In this document: in pieces, positions 30,461 to 41,989 of the stretch
How positions within the stretch are numbered: the stretch's first letter is position 1
Layout: every line of letters starts with the position of its first letter
Source of the DNA: Diphasiastrum complanatum
Taxonomy: Eukaryota; Streptophyta; Lycopodiopsida; Lycopodiales; Lycopodiaceae
DNA length: 64,000 bases
Reading direction: 5' to 3'
Assembly: GCA_029204225.1 (NCBI GenBank)
Contig: CM055092.1
Location: 77,805,662-77,869,661, forward strand
Translations under genes and position numbers: made by a program
Notes under the pieces: generated by a model
What the model was told of the DNA's origin: nothing
The model's database searches: none
Seen by the model: the letters and a program-made list of their open reading frames with translations, nothing else

Positions 30461-31322
30461 AAGTTGCGGATCAAAGTCGCATACTCTAAGCTATCTCTGA
30501 GCGGCTAAATTTAAGTCTGAATTAAGCGCAACTACTGATAAGTAGTAAGTGCAATAGCAATCTCTAATCAACTCTAAGGAACTAAGCTACAATGTTCAAG
30601 AGTATTCAAGCTCGCAGGCTTGAGAGAGAGAACACTAACTATTCAATACTTGATGATTGATCTTCATGCTTCAATCCTTGTGATGTAGGTATACATGCTC
30701 TTAGAATTAGTCTTTGCATGCATTTATCGAGATAAATCTAAATAATGTTGACTCTTAATTTTCTCTTTTGTGTGCTAAGGGTCACGTTCGTAATTTTGAG
30801 ATGGACGAGGAACAGATGAGCAATGCTTATGGAGTCGCTCGAACTAATGATGAGAATGAAACTGACAATGCTTGATCCAGGCAAGGTCTTTGGGTCCCTT
30901 TGACAATAAGTGCAATAATTTGCTACATTGCACAAGTTGATTTTACAATAGTCATACTCAACCAAAATAGACATGATCTACGACACTATTGCAAAATAGA
31001 TACTATTTTGACCTTTAGTTTTTGGGTATGTACTTTTAATACTGAGATCAACATATTTCTGTTTCATACATATTTTGGGAAATGTTTACTAATCAATTTA
31101 CTGAATCAACTTTGTTTTTTCCATGGTTGAATGTACATCTTTGTGCTAGTGCATGCCCTTGAGCTCCAAAACGGGGATGTTTCAAAATGTAGTACAAATA
31201 AAATGTAACTGCCTGCTAATAAAATACAATTTTGATAGACGAAGCATTAGCTCTTCATCTACTACCATTCATAGGTTCTAAAATTTACAAGCCTCATTTT
31301 TCTATTTAGAAAAATAATAAGA
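30461..31322. other. No recognised gene
   Basis: Only short frames without recognisable protein content. No RNA gene was seen. Confidence 0.4.
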
Positions 31323-31733
31323 TTTTCCTAGATTAAGGTGAACAATTCCTAGATAGTCTATCGTAGTGGGGTGTATGGGTAGAGTTGTTGACTGCCACCG
31401 GAAAGGTGCAGGCTTGAATTCCGACCACTGTGTAGTGACATCTAAGGAGCTTAGCTCCGTAAATGGCATTGCCAAGTTGTATATGTTGTATATAACGACC
31501 TCTAGTTGCTTAACATGTATGCAAAAAAAAAAATTTCCTAGATAAAGAGTCTATGAAATTTGGGAATAACCTATATAGGCAAAACATTTCCTATATAGGT
31601 TATTCACATCAACGCTTTCTTACATAGGAAAAGATTCCTATATAAAAAATATAGTCCAAATTTTCTAGATTGGCTGTCTAGGATGTGTTTCCATCCGGAA
31701 TCCCCTAGTTATGTTCATTTTAATCTAGGGAAA
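31323..31733. mobile_element. MITE-like unit with ~21-bp terminal inverted repeats
   Basis: TTTCCTAGATTAAGGTGAACA at the left is mirrored at 31712-31732 by a near-complement (TGTTCATTTTAATCTAGGG). Internal smaller inverted repeats (TTCCTATATAGG, TCCTAGATAGTC against TGTCTAGGA) add to the foldback potential. No target duplication was confirmed. It contains the SINE below. Confidence 0.5.
31356..31534 (+). mobile_element. SINE with a 10-bp target duplication
   Basis: 179 bp, starting GTCTATCG and ending in an A12 tail. It is flanked by perfect TTCCTAGATA at 31346-31355 and 31535-31544. Near the head a B-box-like GGCTTGAATTCCGACC follows a weak A box in TGTATGGGTAGAG, so it looks tRNA-derived. 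The insertion sits inside the MITE-like unit. Confidence 0.75.
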
Positions 31734-31779
31734 CTTGTTTTTTTTCCTATATAGGAACTGTTCCTTGTATATATGGTGA

Positions 31780-32115
31780 TGACAGGCTGCCAGAGGATTG
31801 GTCTTACATTTGGGCATGGCCAGCAGCGAAGCAGCGCAGTGGACAAGAACGCCAAGAACAGGAAGAGAGCCAGCCTCACCAGATGGCGCTGATCCAAGGG
31901 CATTGTGAATTTGCCTAGTGCTGGAGTAAACAAACAGCCAAGAAAGATGGTGAATGCATAAGATGATTCCCTGACAGCACAGCCCAGCCACCCGTCCTTG
32001 GCTACCATGGATGACGATCACTATGAGGATGTGGCTCTGCCTTCGCCTCTGATTGATGGACGGCCCACATAGCGAAAGACCCGGCCTCAAATGCATAGCC
32101 TGACCAGTCGGACGT
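31780..32115 (-). pseudogene. Truncated copy of the GT47 exostosin-like gene, 5' end only
   Basis: Its sequence aligns with 20490-20815, the first ~90 codons of the gene at 19397-20761. The signature LDQRHLVRLALFLFLAFLST matches LDHRHLVRLAFIFFVAILST. Frameshifts split it into two frames (32096-31725 and 32008-31715). It ends where the membrane anchor is followed by KCK(I/T)NP; the catalytic domain is absent. The ~300-bp promoter segment with the TATA box is also missing from the copy. Related upstream sequence continues to 33.18 kb, so this is a DNA-level segmental duplication and not a retrocopy. Confidence 0.9.
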
Positions 32116-33185
32116 CACCAGCAGCTCCAAAGCAGCAAGCACCAGCACATGCTTCAAATTTTCACTCCATTACTACAAGGCTCAAGTAGAAACTCCACTC
32201 TCCTATCCAATGAACTTTGTATGGACCACTCCAGTCTAATCTGCCAAACACTTTGTATGGACCACTCCAGTCTAATCTGCCAGCCAGCCTCATATTTAAG
32301 TTTCTTGAAAGAGATTGATATAGGTGTAAAGGTGTTTCAATATAGGTGTCCTCCTTGAATCAACTATGGTGTCATACAAGGTCAACTAGGGTGTAAAGGT
32401 GATATCTTGCTTGAATCAACTATGGTGTCAACTAGGGTCAAGAATGAATGAGACCTGTTGTACTTGGGTCAATACTTTTTCTTTTTTGTGCAAGTCCTAA
32501 AGATGTATATTTTCACAAATGTATAGGTACAAAAGTAAAATGTATATTTTCACAAATGTACATGTACAAAAGTAAAGTAGGCACACAATATCATTGCCCA
32601 AAAAGCCAAGCTATACAAACAGAAAGACAAGAACTATAGCTCTCCACGCAGGGAAGCAATCCAAGATAACTAAGTAGTGTGCATGAGAAAAGTAGCAAAA
32701 CGGAAACAAGCCGATGCTGTAAGAGTGGGAAGCTAGCTAGTCCCTCAAAAACCTGTTGTTTCTCAATACTTGACTATGACAATACTCATGTATATCCTTT
32801 GACTAGGGGTCAAATAGGAATTTTGTCCTTGGTATCTCAAATTCTTAATACATATTGCCCCAAGTACATTGATGAGCAATAGCAAAGTTCATGTTTTTCT
32901 TTAATTTTTTTAATAGGTGCATATTTTATTTCAAAAGGGTCATCCCTTTTGATAATTGCGCCATACTACCTTTCAAAAAGTGTATGACTTTCAATCATTT
33001 GTATATACTTGTACTCTTAAATTAATAACCAACCCCCTTGTAACACTAATTAGGTCAATACCAACTTGCAACTTGAATACTATTGTTTTATTGATACATG
33101 GCTAGTTGATACAAAAAGAAAAATTTAGACAACCTTCCAAAATGCAATATTGAACTACAAGTTTATGCTACAAGATGAGTGGACC
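32116..33185. repeat. Duplicated upstream region of the GT47 gene
   Basis: Blocks match 21119-22700 in the same order: CAAAGCAGC...CACTCTCCTATCCAA, TCAACTA(G/T)GGTGTC, CAATACTTGACTATGAC, GGTATCTCAAATT, CATACTACC(C/T)TTCAAAAA. A ~36-bp internal tandem copy (TATGGACCACTCCAGTCTAA) lies at 32219-32285. No gene is apparent apart from this homology. Confidence 0.75.
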
Positions 33186-33560
33186 ACTTTATATTTCACC
33201 ATTTTAAACTGTCATGGATCTCGACTCTACTATGAGTGAGAGTGAGAGTGAGTCCACACTTAGTTTTTTGAAAAGAGATCTTGATGCAGCATTCTCCAAC
33301 ACTTAAATTTTTTTTTTTTACATTCTCTCTCTACCCGAGAGCTTCATGTAGCTCTACCCGAGAGAAAGCCAATTTTATACTTTTGCCTCTCATTATTTGT
33401 GATGAATGGTTTGTGATATATGCATCCGAAGAGTGCTCTTGCCTTAGATTTTTGAGCTAGTATGCTTGTATCTCATGCAAGGTAGATCTGTGGAATCACA
33501 CACATCTTAGGAGATCATTCACATTGTTTCAGATGTACTCACATGTGTAAAAATTACAAA

Positions 33561-33573
33561 TGGTATCAAAGCC
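33561..33573 (+). other. Primer-site-like sequence (TGGTATCAAAGCC)
   Basis: One base differs from the tRNA-Met-type primer site. It lies about 750 bases before a copia gag. An LTR could end just upstream (33213-33559), but no second copy defines it. Confidence 0.5.
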
Positions 33574-34322
33574 TACCTAATATTGATTTGTATCTATCAA
33601 GTGTGATGATATTTTGGCTTAAAATGTAGTTTTGGAGGGTGTAGTTGCATCTCGATTGCTATCATAGGGATTTTTGGATCAAGAGGGATATAAATCACCG
33701 ACTTATGCTGGGTACTATACGGAATTCAATGCTCATACATGTGTGAGATTGGTTAACTTTGACTTAATGGTGTATCTCCAAGGTTGATCCAAAATTGGTG
33801 TATGAGAGCTTACTGGAAAGCTAGTCAAGTCTAGATTGTGTTGCAATTTGTTTCACTCAATTGGATGTGTCTTGTGGAAGTTATAACCATTTGAATCAAC
33901 ATAGGAAGGGCATGTAACTTGGATGGACACATCAAGTTTGACTCATATATAGCTTGTTTGATAAAAAAAAACTCATGTTTTAGCTTGCCAATCTTGACTA
34001 GGAGAAATCTAGGTGTGATTTTGAGTCCAGAACCACATAGTTTCATGAAAATCAAGTAGATTTGTGTATTTTGTAGCATCTTTCAGTGTTCTACATGTGC
34101 TTAGAAGGTGGATCAAAATCTTGTCATATTTCATTTTTGAAGTGAAGCTAGATCTAAATCGAGTGAGATTGTCATAGCTATTGAGATTGTACACTCAAGC
34201 TTTTGCAAGATATCAATTTGGTTTTGGTTTGACACCATTATCAAATCCTTTTTTGAAGAAAGAACCAGCATTTGTCATTTTTTTTTGGATCCATTACAAG
34301 TCAATTTCTCAAATGATTGTGG

Positions 34323-34830
34323 CATCCATGGGGTCCTTTCTCTTGGAGCAAGGTGATATATTGAACACCTCCAATTTTTCTTATTTTGAAGGTGAGGATG
34401 GAATCAATTTTGATTTTCCAAGATGTGATGGATATTGTACTTGGACTTGAGGAGGATCCCCTTCACTACATCAAGATGAATGTATCCAATGAAGTATTGA
34501 GAGAGATTAGTACTTGCACCTCGTCCAAGGAGGCTTGGGACACCCTCAAACCCATTTATGAAGCCAAGAACACTTTTAGATTACTCACTCTTAGGAATAA
34601 AATCTTCCAAAGCTTTCAAAAGAGTGATGAGAGTGCCTCAAACTTTGTCATGAGAGTAAAGGATGTTAATAGAGGGAGACCATCTTAATCAAAGTGAGCT
34701 AGTCCAATTCGATGATTTTGACAATATTGTACAATCCTATGCAATCAAGGAGGAGCTTCCAAGTTTAAAGGCACTTCAAGGAGTCCTTCTTTCTGAAGAA
34801 TGTAGGCAAGAGAACAAGCTAGTAACAATA
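34323..34830 (+). pseudogene. Ty1/copia gag remnant
   Basis: Pieces in several frames: MGSFLLEQGDILNTSNFSYF (about 34329), MNVSNEVLREISTCTSSKEA, WDTLKPIYEAKNTFRLLTLR, NKIFQSFQKSDESASNFVMR and, after a short gap, IQSYAIKEELPSLKALQGVL. This is the UBN2-type Gag of a copia different from that at 36 kb. At about 34832 the reading passes directly into RT, listed next. Confidence 0.78.
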
Positions 34831-34831
34831 C

Positions 34832-35802
34832 CAAAATGGTCAAGGATGCAAAACAGATGCTGTTCTCAGAATTCGACATGACTGATATGGGCGAAGCTCA
34901 CTTCTGTCTTGGAATTCAAATCCACATAGATAGAGCAAATCGAATGATTTACATCATTCAACAAAGATATCTTCACAATGTTCTTAACAGATACAATTTG
35001 ATGAATTGTAAATTAGCTCACTCACCAATGGATCCAAGCCTGCATTTGTCGAAGGACCAATGTCCCCAGACCAAGCAAGAAGAGGAGCAGATGAGAGAAT
35101 ATCTGTATCGATCGATACTTGGATCTCTCATGTATGCAATGGTCTGTACAAGACCAAATATCTCTTTGTTGTAAGCTCACTCAGCCAATATATGGCTAGT
35201 CCTAGCATTACCCATTGGAAGGATCTCATTCGAGTCATGAGATATATTCGAGCTACCATGGACTAGTGCATCTGCTATGGAGATGTCAACAACGACAATC
35301 TTCATCAACTCAGTGGCTATTCTAATGCAAGCTGGGGAGGAGATGCAGACAATCGTAAATCCAAAACTGGATTTACATTCTTCTTCAACGGTGATCCTAT
35401 TTCATGGAACAGTCATAAGCAAACCTCTATCGCACTTTCTTCTACTGAAGCAGAATACATTGCTGCTTTTCAATCTTTTAAGGAAGCGTTTTGGTTGAGA
35501 AATTTGCTGTCAAACATCAATCTATATCAGTTTAGCCCCACAATTTTGTTATGTGATAACCAAAGTGCTATTGCCTTATCAGTCAACCCTAGATTTCATT
35601 CTAGGAATAAGCACATTGAGATCAGATATCACTACATCAGGGGCAAGGTTCTCGACAGGGAGATAAGCTTAACGTACTGTAGAATGCAGGACATGGTTGC
35701 AGACATTTTCAAGAAAGCACTCAGTATTAATACACACAACAAATTTTGTGCATTGCTCAGTCTGAAGATCAAGGCATTCACGGATCCAGATTAAGGGGGG
35801 GT
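34832..35802 (+). pseudogene. Ty1/copia RT thumb-RNase H remnant
   Basis: Starts inside pol with VKDAKQMLFSEFDMTDMGEA, then HFCLGIQIH, SILGSLMYAMVCTRPNIS, a frame change at about 35170, YSNASWGG, TSIALSSTEAEYIAA, LLCDNQSAIALSVNPRFHSR, NKHIEIRYHYIRG and MVADIFKKAL, and a stop at 35792. The RNase H tail resembles that of the 24.7-kb derivative, so the two are related. The purine tract AAGGGGGGG leads into an LTR start at 35803. The 5' part of pol is missing. Confidence 0.85.
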
Positions 35803-35965
35803 GTTGGATTTGCTCCTTCTACTCTCCTAAATCTCATTTTTAATATGCCTCCATTCTTGCTACATATCTACTAACGTTGTCACGCAGTCTGCATATTTAC
35901 ACGCAAATTCGCACAGAAAAATAAAGGGCGAAAGAATCGCAAACACTATGTTTTTACACAGGTTA
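35803..35965 (+). repeat. Start of a copia 3' LTR
   Basis: TGTTGGATTTGCTCC begins right after the purine tract. LTR-like sequence runs to about 35965 and then changes to unrelated sequence. No matching 5' LTR was found. Confidence 0.5.
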
Positions 35966-36289
35966 TGGTGACAAACAAAAAGAAGACACTATCCTACAGA
36001 ATGCCAAAGGTGCCCTAAAAGTAAGGCACCTTGTAAATCTTATCCTAAGGCCATTCATAAGTTTGCATCATCACCAACGGTCACTTCAGCACTAGTTGAC
36101 GTCGCACCCTATTTACGCTCACTCCATGCAGTTGCGCTAACAGATTGGACAACGATTGCAGCCACCCACGATCTCCTACAAACAACTTTGTACTTTCACA
36201 TCTGCACACCTGTAATATAATGTATATATACATATTCTGGACACCATTCAGATGATGATGATCAGATGATCAAGTGAGTGAAAAAGAAA

Positions 36290-37606
36290 TGCCTACAACA
36301 ACAGGTAATGAGCTACGCGAATGAAGGGAGAAGAATGACAAGGCAGTAGCCTTGTTATCATCATCCATTGAGGATAGCCCGACTCTTGACCTAGCTACAC
36401 TCTCTAAAGCAAAAGAGATGTGGGATACTCTACTCACAAGATTTGAGAGAAAATTATGCAGTCAGATAATGATGCTTGAAGATCAACTGATAGACCTGCA
36501 GTGGGATGGCAAAGACCTCACTTCCTTTATCAGGAAGATTAAGGATCTATTCCTTTCACTATACAATTCTGGAGCAGAAAATGTAGTGCTAGCAGAGAAG
36601 CGGCTCACTTATTTGCTGAGAGCCTTACCAAGATCCTTCCAGACAACCGAAACACTGCTAGCAAAAGATCCTACAATGACACTCGAAAAGGCAATTATCG
36701 ATATTTGAGAAGAAGTCGAGGCTCGATAGCACCTTGATCACAAGGATGCTTTTGACCAAGCTCTCTACAGCAACAAAGAGAAGACAAAGAAACAATTCAA
36801 GCCTAAGAGGGAGTCAAATCAAAAGCAGGATCGTGATCAACAAGCAGAAGGAACCAACAAAGGCAAATGGAAGAATAAAGAAAGGTCGAAACAACAAAGT
36901 GGAGACAAGACGATATGCATGAGATGCAAATGCGAAGGACATACTGTCGATTTGTGTTGGCTTAGTCCAAAAATTGAGTGTATCTAGTGTCACAAGAAGG
37001 GTCATGCAGCCATGGACTGTCGCCTAAACCCAAAAAACAAATCAGCTCAAAGCAGACAGAAAAACAATAATAGTTCATCCTATGTCGAGGAGCCAGAGAG
37101 CTCAAAGATGGGTGAAGAAAGATCGAACCATGGTAATTCGACCGCCTACATTTGTGCAGACATGTGTGCAATGTCAACACCTGACACACAGGAGGTAATC
37201 CTTGACTCAGGAGCTACCTCACTTCGTTACATCAAGACGAATCATGTTTGATTTTCGAAGTGCAAATCCATCAAGATTTATCATTCTTGGAGATGGATCA
37301 AAACATCAAGTGAATGGTATTGATTCATTGTGGCTCAACACAAACGGTAGAGATAGACGACTCAAAGATGTTCTGTTCGTGCCTACACTGCAACATGTTT
37401 TGCTATCAGTGGCAAAAATAGTTGATGCAAAAATGCGTGTAACATTCTCAGACAAAGCATGCAACGTTGTTGATGCAAGTACCAGTACTCTGATCACTCA
37501 AGATAGAAGAAAAGGCAATCTGTATCACTTGAAGGTGCGCCTGCCTGTAGATCAAGTGCATCAGACTCATACTACAGAGTCTATATGCCAGAGACAAACA
37601 CAATGA
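36290..37606 (+). pseudogene. Ty1/copia gag and protease remnant
   Basis: Gag runs from about 36290 (ELRE, a stop, REKNDKAVALLSSSIEDSPT) through MLEDQLIDLQWDGKDLTSFI and LLRALPRSFQTTETLLAKDP to 36708. Two zinc knuckles follow at 36919-37021: CMRCKCEGHTVDLC, and CIxCHKKGHAAMDC, where x is a TAG stop. The protease begins VILDSGAT (37197-37220) and continues after a frame change as LGDGSKHQVNG, LKDVLFVPTLQHVLLSVAKI to 37606. The integrase that should follow is deleted: within 20 bases the reading continues in the post-integrase linker. Confidence 0.83.
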
Positions 37607-38645
37607 AGATAGTCAGAGATGTCAAATTTGATGAGAGCAGACCGATGGCTAACGATGATCCTATCAGTTATGAAGTTCTTGAAATACAGTACTATGATCT
37701 GCCAACTATGACAAAGGGAGTAGAGGATGAACACTTAGACGAAGATGTTTGAGTCGCATAGCATTCGAGTGACGAATCAGACGAAGAAAGTTTCGAGAGA
37801 CAGCCTACTGCTACAATACTTATAATCCAAAATGGTTCTAGACCTAGTAGAGTAGATATAGGCAAAAGCATTGAAGTTCCAAGAGGATCTCCTAGAAGGT
37901 CAACAAGACAACAAAAAGCGCCAGCAAGATATGTGCCGGGCTGCTCAACTTCTACATCAGAAGAGTTTTGTGGATTCAATGGTGAACCACAAACATTCGA
38001 GAAAGCAATTGAATGTCCAAAGAAGGACAAATGGATCCAAGCCATGAATGAGGAGATGGAATCCATGAGGAAGAACCAGATATGGATGTTGCAGCCATTA
38101 CCAGATAAGCGAAAGACTGTAAAATACAAGTGGGTATACAAGCTGAAGTATGGACCGGATGGAGATGTCTCAAAGTATAAGGCAAGACTTGTAGCGAAGG
38201 GATTTTCTCAGAGATATGGTATTGACTATTCTGAGACCTTCTCTCCTATCGTGAAACATTCGTCCCTATGTTTACTATTTGCATATGCAGCTACTTATGA
38301 TCTCAGGATTCACATTGTGGATGAAAAGACAACCTTCTTGCATGGTGAGCTGGAGGAAGAAGTCTACATGGATCAACCCCCAAGCTATATCTTGAATTCA
38401 CTTCCTACTTATGCATGCAGAATGCATAGGAGTTTCTATGGTCTGCAGCAGTCAGCGTGACAATGGTACAAAAAGAAAGATCAAGCCCTGAAATCCTTAG
38501 GATTCAAGCCACTAATGGTTGATTCCAATGTCTATGTAAGAATTACAGATGGGAAGATCATCATTGTAGCTGTGTATGTGGACGACACTCTAATACTCTA
38601 CAAGAGTGAGAAGCTTATTGTTGACATTAGAGAAACTTAGAGCCT
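37560..38645 (+). pseudogene. Ty1/copia RT remnant (integrase missing)
   Basis: The linker YRVYMPETNTMKIVRDVKFD (37567 on) is followed by RT: KKDKWIQAMNEEMESMRKNQ, KYKWVYKLKYGPDGDVSKYK, ARLVAKGFSQRYGIDYSETF, FLHGELEEEVYMDQPPSY, FYGLQQSA, a TGA, and the catalytic VYVDDTLIL (about 38575). It ends at about 38645 and RNase H and 3' LTR are absent. The linker sequence is nearly that of the integrase fragment at 57.2 kb, so these are two pieces of one family. Confidence 0.83.
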
Positions 38646-39330
38646 GACGAGGGTCTTTGAAAAAGATGTTTTTTTATTTTTTTTTCTTATTTTTGCTGAC
38701 ATGTGGACCAATTGAAACCTTAGCTTCGGGGTTCTACGTAACGTAGAATTTTCCAAATATAAATAAAATAAAAACTTTTTAAATATATTGTTGTTTCATC
38801 AGGTAGCATGTGGAAATGCTATTGGTTGATGAGGCCTGCCCTTCCAGCTCATCACTGCCCGAAGAGACCCAAAAATATTGAAATGAATATGACAGATGGT
38901 TGAGATGAGAAAATCGATGTACCATTAATGTATATGCATTGTCAAACCATGGTTAACATGGATAACCAAAGTTTAAATTTGTAACGCCAAATAGATCAGT
39001 GTTTCAAATTTTTGCCCAAACTTTTTCTCAGATTCATGGCTTTTTGTCTACGCAAATTTTCAGATTCATAGTTCATTGTTTCAGATTTTTGCATGCAAAT
39101 TACGAATGGCGCCATCAAGGAAGCCGTGCTCCTCAATTGTCTCTGTGCTTCTATTCAACGAGACGGATGACGATACATTTGAATGAAAAAAAAGAATACA
39201 TGCATATCAGAGATAAATTGAATATACCTTGAGAGATTTAATAGTTATATCTCCAATTGAAGTTGTCGTTGTCAGTATTTCCTGAACGACATCATGAACT
39301 AGAGAATCAAATTCTCTATGTGCATTTGGA
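38646..39330. other. No recognised gene
   Basis: AT-rich, with short imperfect CAGATTCATGG-type repeats at 39000-39080. Nothing else was seen. Confidence 0.4.
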
Positions 39331-39331
39331 G

Positions 39332-40240
39332 CTGAGGCCGGATATCGATTTCAAGCGCGCCGCTTTCTCTCATTACATCTTGTTGGCTAATATGTGCCTG
39401 GATCCGATATTGCATCGTCCGGTATCGCATTCGAGTGCATCTCGCAAATCTTTTCTTTTCTGCTCGTTTTCCTTGTGCTCGAATCCAATACTCCAACTTC
39501 AAATATCTCTCTCGAGCGCACGTTGATTTGACATGCTTGTCGGACCTGGGGTTTGCGCCTGAGAGCGATATTTGGAACTTCAGTTCTGCTATTTTTGTTT
39601 AAAATTTTTATGTTTATTTTTTAATCCAGTTTGCTTTTTTCTTTTAATGAATTTTCGCAAATTTTTGCACTTGTGAAAAGACGGCCTAGACACGTGTCGT
39701 CAGATACTAGACCACGTGGAAATTCTGTACTGATAATGATGACCCAATTATGGAGACAGGTGGGCTAAGACATGTGCACGAATCCCTTATCGACGCGTGT
39801 CATTCTCGCACGTGACAGATGTCAAATCAATCATTCAAGGTATGGCGCATTTATTTTGGCCAATCACATGTCGACACGTGTTCCTTCGCCACTCCTCCAC
39901 ATGTGCAAATTTTTCTATATAAATAGGTCTTTTCCGGCTCGAATTTTCACGCAAATTTACGATTGCTTTACCGGATATCAATTTCAAGCGCATCGCTCCC
40001 TCTCATTACGTCTCGTTGACTATTATGTGTCTGGATCCGATACTGCATCCTCTGGTATCGCATTCAAGCGCGTTTCGTATCCTTTTTTTTTTTGCTCGTT
40101 GTTCTTGCGCTCGGATCCGATACTCCAGCTTCCAATATCTCTCTCGAGCGCACATTGCATTGACGTGCTTGTCTGACCTAGGGTTTGCGCCTGAGAGTGA
40201 TATTTGGAACTTCAGTTCTATTATTTTTGTTTAAAATGTC
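39332..40240 (+). repeat. ~275-bp direct repeat, 630 bp apart
   Basis: 39332-39607 and 39965-40240 match over their whole length: CCGGATATC(G/A)ATTTCAAGCG, CTCTCGAGCGCAC and GATATTTGGAACTTCAGTTC are shared. The two could be ends of an unrecognised element or a duplicated 5' UTR; both end in TTTTTGTTTAAAAT. Confidence 0.85.
39691..39925 (+). promoter_or_regulatory. G-box cluster with CCAAT and TATA boxes
   Basis: Four CACGTG G-boxes lie at 39691, 39713, 39809 and 39875, a CCAAT box near 39860 and a TATA box TATATAAATA at 39916-39925. In plants G-boxes bind bZIP and bHLH factors, including those of abscisic-acid and light responses. Transcription would start near 39950 and run into the second copy of the direct repeat. 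I could not identify a gene downstream before the copia fragment at 40381. Confidence 0.6.
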
Positions 40241-40380
40241 TAATTTTGAATCCAGTTTGTTTTTTTTGTTGGACTATTTCAAATCCTTTTTTCTCCTTTT
40301 CTTTTTATTCTACCTTCTATAATTGAGGGCCCTGGTGTGGAGACATTTTTTGGGATATATCTCAGATTTAAGTTAGTCCA

Positions 40381-40808
40381 ATTGTCTTTCTTTGCTCTGC
40401 GAAGAGTGGCTTGTCGAGCGGCTTCGTGAGCAGATCTACAATGAAACTGCAACGTATTCAGCTTCGCAAGAAGATTGAGCTACCAAGGTTTGCTTTTTGC
40501 ATATCCAGTTGATTGCAACTCTGCACGCTATTGTACATCCTCCAGTTATGGACTTGCTGTCATCTTTGCAGCTCGTCCAGCTTGCATCACTATAGTGGTG
40601 CAAATCGAATCTTTTTTTTTTGTTTTCCGTTCTGTAGGTTAATTTTATATTTTGGGTACCCTTCAGATATTGTAGGATTTGTTTTTCCATTTGCCAATAT
40701 GCCATGCCAAGATGGGAAGAGAATTGGCTTAAGGCATAAATAGAGAAAGCTAGATCGGGTCTGGTACAAATTGTAAGGTACATCAGACTACCAATTAGGT
40801 TTTGGTAG
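40381..40808 (-). pseudogene. Copia fragment E, RNase H part (left of nest)
   Basis: The minus strand reads LIGSLMYLTICTRPDLAFSI, YSDASWTSCKDDSKSITGGC, ICKKQTLVAQSSCEAEYVAV, then jumps directly to VDLLTKPLDKPL and a stop at 40381. About 65 residues of RNase H are missing between. Its upstream part lies on the far side of element B at 48344-48915: the motif GTPYQNLIGS is cut after GTP. Confidence 0.88.
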
Positions 40809-40813
40809 GGTGT
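40809..40813 (+). other. Target site duplication GGTGT (element B, left)
   Basis: GGTGT immediately left of element B, repeated at 48339-48343. Confidence 0.93.
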
Positions 40814-41731
40814 TGTTGCGTCGGCGTCTCAAAGGGTGCTGGGACTTGAGCAGTTTTTCCAACACGAACTTAAGTCTAACATTCATCCATCATGCACTTA
40901 CGTAAAAGCCAACTCAGAAACGTAACAAGCTTAACCATTCAGACTTAAGAAAACTGGAATCCCAACCAACCCGAAAGCCAACTCAGAATCCGTCCCCAAA
41001 AGGTAACCAAAGGCAAAGACAAGCCACACATGAAACCCAAGGCATAGTGGTCGCCAAACTGACCAATTGGCATAGCAGCAAGCCCCATATCGATGACAGG
41101 GACCCTTAGGCACCAGCGACGCAAAAAGGTTATAGTAAGGGTCCTTCCACTTGGACCAGTCCTGGAGGCAAAACCGAAATGGTAATCATCCCCAAGGATC
41201 AATTTTATTAGATTTGGAAGAGGTTGCATTCATACATAGACTGACCGGTCTCAGGGCCACCAACACGTGCTGGGCATTGTGCCTGGCTCGTGCTGGGAGA
41301 AGGAGCTGAGACCTGGCGACTGGATTTCTGGGGCTGGTTGAGCTGCCCAAGTTTCTGTCTGTCGGACTCCCCCTATAGTTCTACTGTGATTTGGCGCACC
41401 CCCTCTATTCTGAAACATAGTGCTTTTTGGTAAAGCACGCTTTTTGGGACTTAGTTTTTATTTTGCTGATTAAGCCTGGCAAGCCTGGCAGAATCAGCCA
41501 GGCTCCCAGACATGGGTCCCAGGAGCCGTCCCGGCGGCAGAATCAACTTGCTTCCTGACTAGGCCATGACTCGAGCTCCAGAGCTAGCACATGACTTGTG
41601 ACTACTTAACTGGCTCACCACAGGTCGGAGGCTCAGTCCTTGACATTCTAACTTGCTCTGGGACCTTAGGGAGCGTCACCCCTTAAAGTCTTATAGGGCA
41701 CGCTGGGTGCACTTGAGTCAGCTTTACAACA
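40814..41731 (-). repeat. 3' LTR of element B
   Basis: 918 bp. It contains the 85-aa frame (41202-40945 on the minus strand) and is closely similar to the LTRs of element A. Confidence 0.93.
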
Positions 41732-41745
41732 TCCTCCTCTCGTTT
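41732..41745 (-). other. Polypurine tract of element B
   Basis: The minus strand reads AAACGAGAGGAGGA, one base different from element A. Confidence 0.85.
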
Positions 41746-41989
41746 GAAAAAGCTGATGTCCTCATCAGGGCCAAACTAGACCTAGGACGTATGGCACGGG
41801 CTTAATTCACCGGCCTTAACAACTTTGAATCAAAAAATACATTGGCAGTAGCACAGGAAAAGTGTAGATAAAGTTCACTTACGTAAAACCTATGTAAAGC
41901 TGCAAGTGATTTATTGACAAACTTAAGAAAGATACCTGGAAGTTTCTTGAACTTTAGAATGGCCATGAATGTTTGTGTAGGAGGCATGC

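Noticed and set aside
31780-32115. Processed retrocopy of the GT47 gene
   Set aside because: Homology extends over 1 kb beyond the promoter and there is no A tail, so a DNA-level duplication fits better.
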